This document shows positions 25,502 to 33,621 of a stretch of 64,000 nt of DNA, in pieces (the stretch's first letter is position 1; each line of letters starts with the position of its first letter). The notes beneath the pieces were generated by a model that was given only the letters and a program-made list of their open reading frames with translations, was not told the origin of the DNA and searched no databases. Both the position numbers and the translations under genes were made by a program. The stretch lies in assembly GCA_020633195.1 (NCBI GenBank), contig JACKEC010000017.1, positions 682,001 through 746,000 on the forward strand. The letters run 5' to 3'. The stretch is from Sandaracinaceae bacterium (GTDB taxonomy: Bacteria; Myxococcota_A; Polyangia; Polyangiales; Sandaracinaceae).

Positions 25502-25672
25502 TCAGAGCCTGAAGATCGAGCGCAGCGAGCGGGTCTCCTTCGCGCGGCGATCTCCGATCACGGCGCGTCGGGTGGAGCCGCGGCGATCCGGCTCCGCGCG
25601 CCGCTCGGTCGGGGGCGCGTAGCTCGCCAGTCGCCAGGTCTTGGACGGATGGTTCCAGGGCGTGTCCTGCAT
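25502..25672 (-). CDS. Possible small basic protein (56 residues)
   Basis: An ATG-started ORF reading MQDTPWNHPSKTWRLASY and then a strongly basic Arg-rich tail (RRAVIGDRR, RSIFRL). It fills most of the 284-bp gap between the macro-domain gene and the C92 protease gene. The N-terminal Trp/His/Tyr content is unlike a random antisense frame, but no family is recognised and the gap may instead hold the promoter of the 25771 gene. The AT-richer stretch at 25670-25720 could carry promoters for both directions. Confidence 0.35.
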   Translation of the reverse strand: MQDTPWNHPSKTWRLASYAPPTERRAEPDRRGSTRRAVIGDRRAKETRSLRSIFRL

Positions 25673-25770
25673 GGTGCGTATATGTAGGTGCAAACGCACA
25701 TGTGGCAAAGAAACCGGATCGTCGTCGGGGTTTGTGTCGCGCGGGCCTCCGGTGAGACCGTAGGCAGCAA

Positions 25771-27459
25771 ATGAGCACCGTCGGGTGGATGGGTCTGTCG
25801 CTCGTGATCGCGCTCGCCGCGTTCGTGATCCTCGGCATGCGGGTCGGCTTCCCGCATCACCGCAAGGTCGCGGGGGTGGTCTGGGGGCTGGGCTGGATCC
25901 CGCTCGCGATCTCCGTCGTGCACCACCGCGCCGAGATCGAGACGCAGCGCGCGGTGCTCGCGTCGGTGATGCAGGGTCACGAGATGCACCTCGCGCTCGC
26001 CGCGGTGCTCCTCGTGGTCGGCTACCTCGTCCGGGTGCTGTTCCCCTCGTCGCCGGGCGCGGCGCCCGAGCTCGACGAGGCGACGCTGACGGCGCGCGTC
26101 GACGAGGACCTCGCGCACCTCGGCTACCTCTTCGATCGGGTCGAGGAGGCGACCACCGCGCTGCTCGAGAGCGGGATCCACGCCGAGCGCGGCCAGAGCC
26201 TCTCGGCCGCCGACGAGGAGCGCGCGCGCGCGATGTGGGCCCGCTTCGTCGAGGCGACCTTCGAGCTCGACCTGCTCAAGTCCGAGTACCGCTCGTTCTA
26301 CACGGTCAGCGCGGTGAGCCGCCCGCGGATCCACGCGCGCTGCTTCCTCGTCGCGTACGCGTCGTACGTGGCCGCGTACCGCGCGGCGGTGCTCGTGACG
26401 CGCTGGGTCGGCGAGGACGAGACGCTGCGCACGGTGCTCGACGAGGCCAACCCGGCGCACGACCTGCCCGCGGACAGCTACCAGGCGCTCCTGCGCCGGA
26501 CCGTCCACCCCGAGTCGGCCGTCCGCCTCAACGCCGGCCGCGCGTACCTCAAGCTGCACGAGGATCGCGTCCGCGAGGAGCGCGTGTTCCCCCGCACCAA
26601 GGGCTACCTCGGCGACATCGAGGACGTCATCGCGGAGACGCCGCACGTCTTCGCCGACAACCCGCTCGACTACCTCGAGCGCGCGGCGTTCGACCTGTGG
26701 TTCCCGATCCAGAAGACGGTGACGAAGGGCCTCAGCGCGGTCCACGTGCCGAGCCGCGACCACTACGTGTCGGTCGAGGACCTGCGGGGCATCGCGTCGC
26801 GGCTCGAGCCGGGCGACATCCTGCTGACCCGACGCGAGTGGCACCTCACCAACCTCGGCATCCCCGGCTTCTGGACCCACGCGTCGCTCTACACCGGCAC
26901 GCTGGCCGAGATGGACGCGTACTTCGGCGAGCTCGAGGGGCCGCGCCCCTCCGAGCAGCTCCGCGAGCGCCTGCCCGAGGTCCACGCCGCGCTCGGCGCG
27001 CTCGACGAAGGGGGCAACGTGATGTGCGTCGTCGAGGCGGTGACCAAGGGCGTCAAGGTCAGCGCGCTCGAGACCGCGGGGAGCGCCGACTCGCTGGCCG
27101 TCCTGCGCCCGCGCGTCTCCAAGGCCGACAAGCTCACCGCCGTCCTCATCGGGCTCGGCCACGTCGGCAAGCCCTACGACTACAACTTCGACCTCGCGAC
27201 CGACGGCGCGATCTTCTGCTCCGAGCTCGTCCACGAGGCCTACCACCCCGTCGAGGGCGTCCACTTCGAGCCCGAGATCGTGAGCGGCCGCCTCATGCTC
27301 TCGCCCAACGCCATCTGCGAGAAGCTCGAGCGCGACGACCAGCTCGAGCACGTCCTCTTCCTCGACGGCGTCGACCAGGGCCGGGTCGAGTCCCGCGACG
27401 CCGACGCCCTCCGCCAGAGCTGCCACCGCCCCAAGTGGCACATCCTCCTCGCCGACTGA
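25771..27459 (+). CDS. Membrane-anchored YiiX/YebB-like cysteine peptidase (C92 family)
   Basis: A 562-residue protein. Three hydrophobic segments lie in the first 92 residues. A helical middle (about 100-330) has no known domain. The C-terminal domain (about 345-530) is a permuted NlpC/P60-like papain fold: GDILL (348-352), catalytic His370 in FWTHASLYTG, and catalytic Cys483 in IFCSELVHEAY, where Cys after His marks the permutation. Family members act on cell-wall peptides or lipids, but few are characterised. It appears monocistronic. Confidence 0.8.
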   Translation: MSTVGWMGLSLVIALAAFVILGMRVGFPHHRKVAGVVWGLGWIPLAISVVHHRAEIETQRAVLASVMQGHEMHLALAAVLLVVGYLVRVLFPSSPGAAPELDEATLTARVDEDLAHLGYLFDRVEEATTALLESGIHAERGQSLSAADEERARAMWARFVEATFELDLLKSEYRSFYTVSAVSRPRIHARCFLVAYASYVAAYRAAVLVTRWVGEDETLRTVLDEANPAHDLPADSYQALLRRTVHPESAVRLNAGRAYLKLHEDRVREERVFPRTKGYLGDIEDVIAETPHVFADNPLDYLERAAFDLWFPIQKTVTKGLSAVHVPSRDHYVSVEDLRGIASRLEPGDILLTRREWHLTNLGIPGFWTHASLYTGTLAEMDAYFGELEGPRPSEQLRERLPEVHAALGALDEGGNVMCVVEAVTKGVKVSALETAGSADSLAVLRPRVSKADKLTAVLIGLGHVGKPYDYNFDLATDGAIFCSELVHEAYHPVEGVHFEPEIVSGRLMLSPNAICEKLERDDQLEHVLFLDGVDQGRVESRDADALRQSCHRPKWHILLAD

Positions 27460-27526
27460 CCGGGGGACGGATCGAGCTCTTCGAACTTTCGTCGGTCGCC
27501 TCCGGGCCTCGGATAGGCTGATCGTC

Positions 27527-29815
27527 ATGCGCTTTCGCTGGCTGTGCCTCGTGCTCCTCGCGTCCGGCTGTGACTGCGGGGGCCCCGTCTCGATGACCGA
27601 CTGCGACACCGACGGGGACTGCGCGGCGTCGCAGACCTGTCGAGACGGACGCTGCGTGGACCGGGTCGCGCCCGACGGCGGCGGCGTCGACGCCGGCGAC
27701 ACGGACGGGGCGACGCCGACGGACGCGGGGTGTCCCGCGACGACGGTGGAGTGCGGCCGCACGTGCTGCGGGGACGGTGAGATCTGCCGCTTCGACGCGT
27801 GCGTGTCGGACCTCGGGCCCTGCGACGACAACGACGATTGCTGGGGTGACAGCTACTGCGTCGACGGGCGCTGCGTCCCGTACGGGGTGCCCGACGGGCA
27901 CGACAGGGACGAGATGTGCTCGCGCTCGATCGACATCGAGGCGCTCGTCCCCGAGGTGCAGTGCCGCTGGACGGGGCCGCCCGCGGGTGACGCGCGCCCG
28001 AACGAGTACCAGGTCATGAGCACCCCGGTCGTCGTCGACCTCGACCTCGACGCCGACCCGACGACGCTCGCGCCGTCGATCGTGTTCGTGACGTTCCCGA
28101 CGGTCGGCTCGTACAGCCAGCCCGGCGTGCTGCGCGTCATCGACGGGCAGACCTGTGAGCAGCAATTCTCGTTTCCGGCCCCCGAGGACGCGGTGATGAG
28201 CCCCGCGGGGGTCGCGGCGGGCGACCTCGACGGGGACGGGCGCGCCGAGATCGTGGCGGTCGGGCACTCCGGCGGGCTCAAGGCGTTCCGCTTCGACGCG
28301 GCGACGGGCGCCTTCGCCCGCATCTGGACGTCCGGCGTCTGCGACGGCGCGGGCGGCCGCGTCGCCGACGACACGGGCGGGCCCGACGAGTGGGCGGGGC
28401 CGTCGATCCACGACCTCGACGACGACGGCGTGCCCGAGCTGATCTACGGGCAGACGGTCTACGATCGCGACGGCTGCGTGATCACGCAGAGCCTCGGCTA
28501 CCGCGGGTACAGTCAAGGCGTCGTGCAGGTGATCGCCGACGTCGACGAGGACGGCGTGATGGAGCTCGTCGCCGGCGACGGCATCTGGGAGCTCGGCGGC
28601 GCGCCGCTCGCGTGGGTCGCCGAGGCGTACTTCACGGGCACCGGAGCCCGCGGCCAGGTCGCGGTGGCGGACCTCGGAGACTTCCCCGTCGCGGCGCTCG
28701 GCGGCGCGGACTTCCCCGAGATCGCGGTCATCTCGAGCGGGCAGGCGCGCGTGATGACGATCGACGGCGCCACGGTCTTCGGCCCCGTCGCGATCCCGGG
28801 CGGCGGCACGGGCGGCGCGCCGACCATCGCGGACTTCGACGGCGACGGGCGGCGCGAATTCGCGAGCGCGGGCGGCGCCGCGTACGTCGTGTTCGACCTC
28901 GACTGCCAGGCCGCGGGGGCGACCGGCACCTGCGCGTCGGCGCGGACCGACGGGATCCTGTGGACGCAGCCGTCGCAGGACCTCAGCTCGAACGTGACGG
29001 GCTCGAGCGTCTTCGACTTCGACGCCGACGGCGCGGCGGAGGCGGTCTACGCCGATGAATGTTACTTGCGCATCTACGACGGCGCGACGGGCGTGGTCCG
29101 CTACAGCGCGGCGCGCTCGAGCGGCACGACCTACGAGAACCCCGTCATCGCGGACGTCGACGGCGACTTCCACTCCGAGATCGTGAGCGCGGTGAACGAC
29201 TACTACGCGCCGCTCGTGTGCCCGGCGACCGACCCGCTCCGGGCCGGCGCGACGTACGAGCGCAACCACGGCATCGTGGTGCTGCGCGACGCGATGGATC
29301 GCTGGGCCGCGTCGCGCCCGATCTGGAACCAGCACGCCTACGCGGTGACCCACGTCGGCGACCGCGGCGCGATCCCGCGCTCGAGCGCGGTCGCGCGCAA
29401 CTGGGACGACGCGTCGCTCAACAACTTCCGCCAGAACGTGCAGGGCGAGCTCGACGCGCTCGGCCTCGCGGACCTCACCGCGGCCAGCGAGGCGGGGCCG
29501 CTGATGGTGCTCTGCGAGCCCGACATGACGGCGACGCTCCCGGCGCAGATCTGCAACCGCGGGACGCTGCCCCTCGCGGCCGGCACCGAGATCGCCTTCC
29601 GCCTCGGCGCGGTCGACGGCGCGGAGCTGTGCCGGACGCCGGTGCCGGTCGCGCTCACCGTCGGGATGTGCACCGAGGTGACGTGCACCGGGGTGCTGCC
29701 GGCGGAGATGGTCGACCTCTACGTCGAGGTGGATCCGGACGGGCTCGAGGAGGAGTGCTGGGAGGGGAACAACTTCGCGATCCTGCGCGACGTGCGCTGC
29801 CAGATCGTGGAGTGA
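27527..29815 (+). CDS. FG-GAP/VCBS-repeat lipoprotein with Cys-rich and CARDB-like modules
   Basis: A 762-residue lipoprotein; lipobox VLLASGC. Two Cys-rich modules of the C-x-x-D-x-D-C type (about 25-45 and 95-120) flank an Asp/Gly linker. Six FG-GAP calcium-binding repeats follow, for example DLDGDGRAEIVAVG, DLDDDGVPELIYG and DFDGDGRREFASAG, forming an integrin-like propeller. The C-terminal ~120 residues resemble a CARDB fold ending in EVDPDGLEEECWEGNN. Probably a calcium-dependent surface adhesion protein. A 67-nt-class hairpin lies 51 bp after the stop. Confidence 0.8.
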   Translation: MRFRWLCLVLLASGCDCGGPVSMTDCDTDGDCAASQTCRDGRCVDRVAPDGGGVDAGDTDGATPTDAGCPATTVECGRTCCGDGEICRFDACVSDLGPCDDNDDCWGDSYCVDGRCVPYGVPDGHDRDEMCSRSIDIEALVPEVQCRWTGPPAGDARPNEYQVMSTPVVVDLDLDADPTTLAPSIVFVTFPTVGSYSQPGVLRVIDGQTCEQQFSFPAPEDAVMSPAGVAAGDLDGDGRAEIVAVGHSGGLKAFRFDAATGAFARIWTSGVCDGAGGRVADDTGGPDEWAGPSIHDLDDDGVPELIYGQTVYDRDGCVITQSLGYRGYSQGVVQVIADVDEDGVMELVAGDGIWELGGAPLAWVAEAYFTGTGARGQVAVADLGDFPVAALGGADFPEIAVISSGQARVMTIDGATVFGPVAIPGGGTGGAPTIADFDGDGRREFASAGGAAYVVFDLDCQAAGATGTCASARTDGILWTQPSQDLSSNVTGSSVFDFDADGAAEAVYADECYLRIYDGATGVVRYSAARSSGTTYENPVIADVDGDFHSEIVSAVNDYYAPLVCPATDPLRAGATYERNHGIVVLRDAMDRWAASRPIWNQHAYAVTHVGDRGAIPRSSAVARNWDDASLNNFRQNVQGELDALGLADLTAASEAGPLMVLCEPDMTATLPAQICNRGTLPLAAGTEIAFRLGAVDGAELCRTPVPVALTVGMCTEVTCTGVLPAEMVDLYVEVDPDGLEEECWEGNNFAILRDVRCQIVE

Positions 29816-29820
29816 GCGGT

Positions 29821-29848
29821 GTAGGGTCGAGCGCGTAGGGTCGAGCGC
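29821..29848. repeat. 14-bp perfect tandem repeat, two copies
   Basis: GTAGGGTCGAGCGC occurs at 29821-29834 and 29835-29848, immediately after the stop of the FG-GAP lipoprotein gene. Confidence 0.7.
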
Positions 29849-29866
29849 GCATCGCGACTGGCGGCC

Positions 29867-29936
29867 GTCGGGGGCCCGGGTCCTGGCGCACGTCGCCTTC
29901 GGCGCCGTTTTACGCGCCCGGACCCGAGCCCCCGAC
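29867..29936. terminator. Long branched hairpin, probable terminator
   Basis: Arms at 29867-29883 and 29920-29936 pair at 16 of 17 positions. Inside, GGCGC (29885-29889) pairs with GCGCC (29914-29918), and a C(TTCG)G tetraloop stem sits in the middle (GCCTTCGGC, about 29896-29904). There is no T-run of note. Position after a long gene suggests transcript termination or 3'-end protection; a small structured RNA is also possible. Confidence 0.5.
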
Positions 29937-30063
29937 GACCTCGACTCCTGGGCAATGGCCGGGAACCACCTTCTTCTTTGGAGGGGGGGCGGGATGGGAG
30001 GCGGGTCAGCGGGATGGATGGGAGGGGAGCGCCTGCCGCCCGCCGGAATCTCGCGGGGAGGGT

Positions 30064-30183
30064 CTGCCGGCTCGCCAGAAGGAGCAGCTGCGCGCCTTCG
30101 GACGCGCTGAGCACGCCTACTCGCTCATGTTCAGCGTCGCGCTCGGCGACTTGCCCGCTGGAGTCGTCGAGGACGACTCATAG
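30064..30183 (+). pseudogene. Coding-like fragment, 3' end of an unknown gene
   Basis: Thirty-nine codons (QKEQLRAFGRAEHAYSLMF ... VVEDDS) ending in TAG have the composition and codon use of a real helical protein end. Upstream the frame stays open but turns into Trp/Gly-rich nonsense, and there is no usable start. I take it as the remnant of a truncated gene; no family is recognised. Confidence 0.25.
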
Positions 30184-30389
30184 CTCGCCGCCACGCCCGA
30201 TCGGCGAATCCCTCCCTCACCCCGGCCAGGGGGTGCCGCGGCAGACGTGGCGTCCGTCGGGGGGGCGCGGAGGCAGAGGTGGGGGCAGGAGCGGGCACGA
30301 GCGAGAGCGAGAGCGAGAGCACGAGCACGCCAGCCAGGTCCGCCCATCCCGTACCCACCCCACCGTTCGAGTCGCATGGAGGCCGTGGT

Positions 30390-30636
30390 CCGCGCGAAGC
30401 GCGGCCCGGCCGACCGGCGCGCTCCGCGCGCCGACGGCGCGAAGCGCCGCCCCTCCGTCGTAGGCGCAAAGCGCCGGAGACGGAGGCCGAGGGGGAGAGC
30501 CGGCGCCGGCGGCGCCGGCTCGGGGGACCGGGGTCCCCCGGGGGACAGAAGTCCCACGGGCCCGCACTTGGCCAGCGATCTCACCGTCTCAGAGCGCCGG
30601 GGGCGAAGCCCCCGCCTCGCGCGCGCAGCGCGCGAG
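30390..30636. repeat. Cluster of nine small hairpins
   Basis: Nine perfect inverted repeats lie in 247 bp: 30390-30404, 30415-30433, 30435-30449, 30463-30475, 30497-30521 (11-bp stem), 30522-30539, 30542-30555, 30599-30613 and 30616-30636 (9-bp stem). Stems are 5-11 bp and loops 3-5 nt. Four have the form stem-GAA/AAA-stem, such as GGCGC-AAA-GCGCC. Coding potential is poor on both strands. Confidence 0.7.
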
Positions 30637-30693
30637 AGAACGACAGCTCGCGGAGTCCAAGACCGTCATTCTTCACCTCGCGAGAGCTCGCTC

Positions 30694-30784
30694 CGTCCCC
30701 ATGGCGCGCCGCCGTCCCCATGGCGCGCGCCGCCTCCCGACCTGCGCAGAAAAGACAACATGATGAACTCCGTCCCCATGGCGC
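30694..30784. repeat. 14-bp sequence in three direct copies
   Basis: CGTCCCCATGGCGC occurs at 30694-30707, 30713-30726 and 30771-30784. The third copy directly adjoins the AraC remnant, so the repeats may mark duplication or deletion junctions. Confidence 0.6.
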
Positions 30785-30914
30785 CGCACTCCGGGCGGCC
30801 GAGGTCGCCTTCCGCGCGGGGTTCTCGGACCCGGCGGCGTTCCGACGCGCGTTCAAGCGGTGGACCGGCGTGACGCCGAGCGCCTATCGACGCTCGCGCT
30901 CACCGATGGGCTGA
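30780..30914 (+). pseudogene. AraC-family regulator remnant (second HTH only)
   Basis: Only the end of the gene is left: EVAFRAGFSDPAAFRRAF, KRWTG and TPSAYRR match the second helix-turn-helix and closing motif of AraC regulators, ending in TGA at 30912-30914. The first HTH and the whole sensor domain are missing; upstream is the 14-bp repeat and hairpin cluster. It is not a working regulator. Confidence 0.65.
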
Positions 30915-30968
30915 CAGCGGGGCACGACGGCGCCATGCTCCGGGCCCTTACCCATCGGAGGAGTCTCG

Positions 30969-31424
30969 ATGAAGATCCGACCCCGACCCGAGCGGCTCGC
31001 CACGGTGCTTGTCCTCGCGTCCTTCCTGATGCTCGGCGCCGCGTGCGGCGAGGAAGAGCCCGCTGCCGACGAGGCGCCCGCCGAGGCCCCGGCGACGGAG
31101 ACCGAAGCCGCCGCGGCCCCCGCCGAGGAGCCCGCCGAAGAGCCCGCCGAGGAGCCCGCGGCGAACCCGGCCCCTCGCCCGGCCGCCGCGCTGCCGCCCC
31201 CGCCGACCCCGAACGCCGGGCCCGCGATCGTCTCTGGCGCGTGCTCCCGGATCGCCGACTGCTGCCGCGCCTTCCACGAGATCTCCCACGTCCCGCCGAC
31301 CGCGTGCGCGGGCTACGACGCGACCGCGGCGCACCTCGAGGACACCGACTGCGCCCGCACGATCGACGGCTACCGCCGCACGATCGAGCGGTCGGGCGAG
31401 ACCATCCCGCGCGCCTGCCGCTGA
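30969..31424 (+). CDS. Small lipoprotein with Ala/Glu/Pro-rich linker
   Basis: A 151-residue lipoprotein with good signal peptide and lipobox (LMLGAAC). The linker (about 28-85) is built of A-E-P repeats. The C-terminal ~60 residues have five cysteines (SGACSRIADCCRAFHE, TACAGYD, TDCARTI), suggesting a small disulfide-bonded helical domain. A purine-rich site (GGAGG, 30957-30961) precedes the ATG. It ends 19 bp from a convergent gene. Function unknown. Confidence 0.7.
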   Translation: MKIRPRPERLATVLVLASFLMLGAACGEEEPAADEAPAEAPATETEAAAAPAEEPAEEPAEEPAANPAPRPAAALPPPPTPNAGPAIVSGACSRIADCCRAFHEISHVPPTACAGYDATAAHLEDTDCARTIDGYRRTIERSGETIPRACR

Positions 31425-31443
31425 GCCGTCGTCGCGGCCGGTC

Positions 31444-33534
31444 TCAGCCCGGTCCGGCGAGGCACACGTTGGCCACGCAGGTCAGGCCCATGTCGGGGCA
31501 GCAGTCCGCGTCGCTGCCGCAGGTCTCGCCGAGGCCGCGGCAGCGGTCCGGCGGCGGCGGGGAGCACACGGGATCGCCCCCGCCCGCGGGCGGGCGGCAG
31601 TCGCCGCCGCAGCACTCGCTGCCCACCGAGCAGCTCTCGCCGTCGGGTCGGCAGGGGCGCGGCGCCCAGTACGCGCTGATGTTCGCCGAGTGGGGATCCT
31701 GACCCGGCAGCCAGTACGCGACGGCGCTCGGATCCTCGCCCGGCGCGGCGCCCATGCGGATGCCGGCCACCCAGATCTGCTGGCGGCGCCCCTCGGCGCT
31801 GGTCGAGTTCCCGATCGCGGGGTTCCCGTAGATGCGCCGCGACAGGAAGCTCATCCAGAAGTAGCCGCCCTGCTGGAACGGCGAGAAGCGCGGCTGGTAG
31901 TCCATCGTGGTCGACGCCGCGCGGGTCAGCGCGACCACGTTGCTGCCGTCGGGCGCCATCGCGTAGAGGTTGACCGGGCGGCCCGCGGTCTCGCTGCGCG
32001 CGCCGGTGCCGTTCGCGAACGCGATGAGGCTCGAGTCCGGCGCCCACGTCGGGTAGCTGTCGACGGTGCTCCCGGCGATCGAGGCCGCCTCGTGGACGCG
32101 CGTCGGCGCGCCGACGGAGTCGGGGCCGGTCACGGGCAGGACGTAGATGTTGCCCACCGTCGGTCCGTCGCCCCAGCCGTTCTGGTCGCCGGTGTACGCG
32201 ATGCTGGCGCCGTCCGGCGACCACGCGGGGTAGGTGCCCGACGGCATCGAGCCGGACGCCGGCAGGACCTCCGCGCCGGTCGAGGTGTCGACGAAGCCGA
32301 GCACCGGCGCGCCGCCGCGGTACGCGACCACGAGGCGGCTGTCGTCGGGGCTCCAGCTCGAGAACCACCAGCGCAGGGTCCCGTTGTTCACCGGCCAGGT
32401 CGTCGCGGGCGGGTCGGGCGTGAGGTCGGTCGTGAGATCGAAGATCGCGCCCTGGTTGTCGCCGCCGCCGAGGCGACCCGCCATGTAGCGCCCGCTGTGC
32501 GACACGGAGTGGCAGCCGACGCACCGGCTGCCGTCGGTCGGGCCGGGCGGCGGGTTCGGCATGAACTCGACCCGCGTCGCGGTGCCGTCGTCGATGCGCA
32601 CGATGCGGCCGCGCACGATGTCCCAGTAGTAGACGCTGCCCGCGAGCGCAGCCTGCGCGAAGCTCATCGTCAGCGGGGTGCCGCGCACGAGCTCGCCGGT
32701 CGCCGCCTCGAGGCGATCGACGGTGAGGGTCGCCGCCGCCTCGGGCTCCGACTGCGCCATCGCGCGCCAGGCCGTCTCGTCGATGAGCCAGTGCATCATC
32801 GGGTCGTGCCGCAGGTACGCGGTCACCACGACGCTCGCCTTCACGATGCTGACGCGGAAGAGGTCGCCGTCGGCCGAGCGCGTCCACTGCACGTCGGCGG
32901 GGTAGACGTTCTGCGGCATCACGACGCCGTCGAGCGGGTAGACCACCGCCGCGTTCCGCGCCGAGTCGTCGACGGGCGTCGCCGTGCCGAAGCGCATCAC
33001 GTCCTCGTCGGTCACGCCGTCGCCGCGGACGGTGCGCTCGAGGCGCACCGAGACCGTCGCGGTCGCGCTCAGCGGCGCGCCGCCGTTGGGCACCGACACG
33101 GTGACCGTGGCCGAGCCCCCGATGAAGCCGTTGGCGGTGAAGACGCCGCTCGCCGGATCGATGTCGCCGATGGAGACGCTGTCGAGCGAGAAGGTCGGCG
33201 CGATGGCCGCGGCCTCGGTCCCGTCCGAGAGCACCGCGATCGCCATGAACGTCTGCGTCGGCCGGCTGCCGTCGACGGCGACGAGGCCCGCGCTCGCGGG
33301 CTCGAGGCGCACCGACGCGACGGTCACCCCCGGCCCGCCCGAGTCGACGCCCGGCGGGGTGCCGCCCCCGTCCATGCGCGGCGTGGCGGGCCGACAGGCT
33401 CCATCCACGCACATCTCGCCCGTGTCGCACTCGGCGTCGGATCCGCACGGCGAGGTCGGGAGGGGGCCGCCGGGATCGCAGGCGGCGAGCAAGAACACCA
33501 GGAGGGAGACCGCGGATCGAGGGAGGTGCTGCAT
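31444..33534 (-). CDS. PD40/TolB-type beta-propeller lipoprotein with CxxCH motif
   Basis: A 696-residue lipoprotein: signal peptide with lipobox LLAAC, a Cys-rich CGSDAEC module, and an Ig-like (BIG2-type) domain at about 75-165. A central part carries one CxxCH heme-type motif (RCVGCHSVSHSGRY, about residue 335). PD40 propeller blades follow (SSWSPDDSRLVVAYRGG, PAWSPDGASIAYTGDQ, PTWAPDSSLIAFANG). Two C-x-S/D-x-x-C-C modules end the protein. A c-type cytochrome motif inside a propeller lipoprotein suggests electron transfer or metal chemistry at the surface, but only one site is seen. The frame is open far upstream of 33534; the ATG followed by the signal peptide is clearly the start. Confidence 0.75.
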   Translation of the reverse strand: MQHLPRSAVSLLVFLLAACDPGGPLPTSPCGSDAECDTGEMCVDGACRPATPRMDGGGTPPGVDSGGPGVTVASVRLEPASAGLVAVDGSRPTQTFMAIAVLSDGTEAAAIAPTFSLDSVSIGDIDPASGVFTANGFIGGSATVTVSVPNGGAPLSATATVSVRLERTVRGDGVTDEDVMRFGTATPVDDSARNAAVVYPLDGVVMPQNVYPADVQWTRSADGDLFRVSIVKASVVVTAYLRHDPMMHWLIDETAWRAMAQSEPEAAATLTVDRLEAATGELVRGTPLTMSFAQAALAGSVYYWDIVRGRIVRIDDGTATRVEFMPNPPPGPTDGSRCVGCHSVSHSGRYMAGRLGGGDNQGAIFDLTTDLTPDPPATTWPVNNGTLRWWFSSWSPDDSRLVVAYRGGAPVLGFVDTSTGAEVLPASGSMPSGTYPAWSPDGASIAYTGDQNGWGDGPTVGNIYVLPVTGPDSVGAPTRVHEAASIAGSTVDSYPTWAPDSSLIAFANGTGARSETAGRPVNLYAMAPDGSNVVALTRAASTTMDYQPRFSPFQQGGYFWMSFLSRRIYGNPAIGNSTSAEGRRQQIWVAGIRMGAAPGEDPSAVAYWLPGQDPHSANISAYWAPRPCRPDGESCSVGSECCGGDCRPPAGGGDPVCSPPPPDRCRGLGETCGSDADCCPDMGLTCVANVCLAGPG

Positions 33535-33621
33535 CGGGACGTACAGCGTAGGAGATCTTGCGCCCCCAGGTCGAGGTGCCCCACGAGGCCAGCCGGGCGC
33601 GAACGCGATACCCTGTGACGA

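Larger units (their letters stand above)
29816..30968. other. Gene-poor degenerate region
   Basis: About 1.15 kb with no convincing intact gene. The ORFs on both strands here are low-complexity frames. It holds, in order: a 14-bp tandem repeat, a long hairpin at 29867-29936, a short coding-like fragment (30064-30183), a dense cluster of small hairpins (30390-30636), three copies of a 14-bp sequence (30694-30784), and the tail of an AraC-type regulator (30780-30914). The picture is of decayed genes and accumulated palindromes, unlike the tightly packed rest of the window. Confidence 0.6.

Noticed and set aside
30117..30584. Several overlapping ORFs in the 30-kb gap
   Set aside because: They are low-complexity Arg/Gly/Pro frames over hairpin repeats with no consistent strand or codon pattern.
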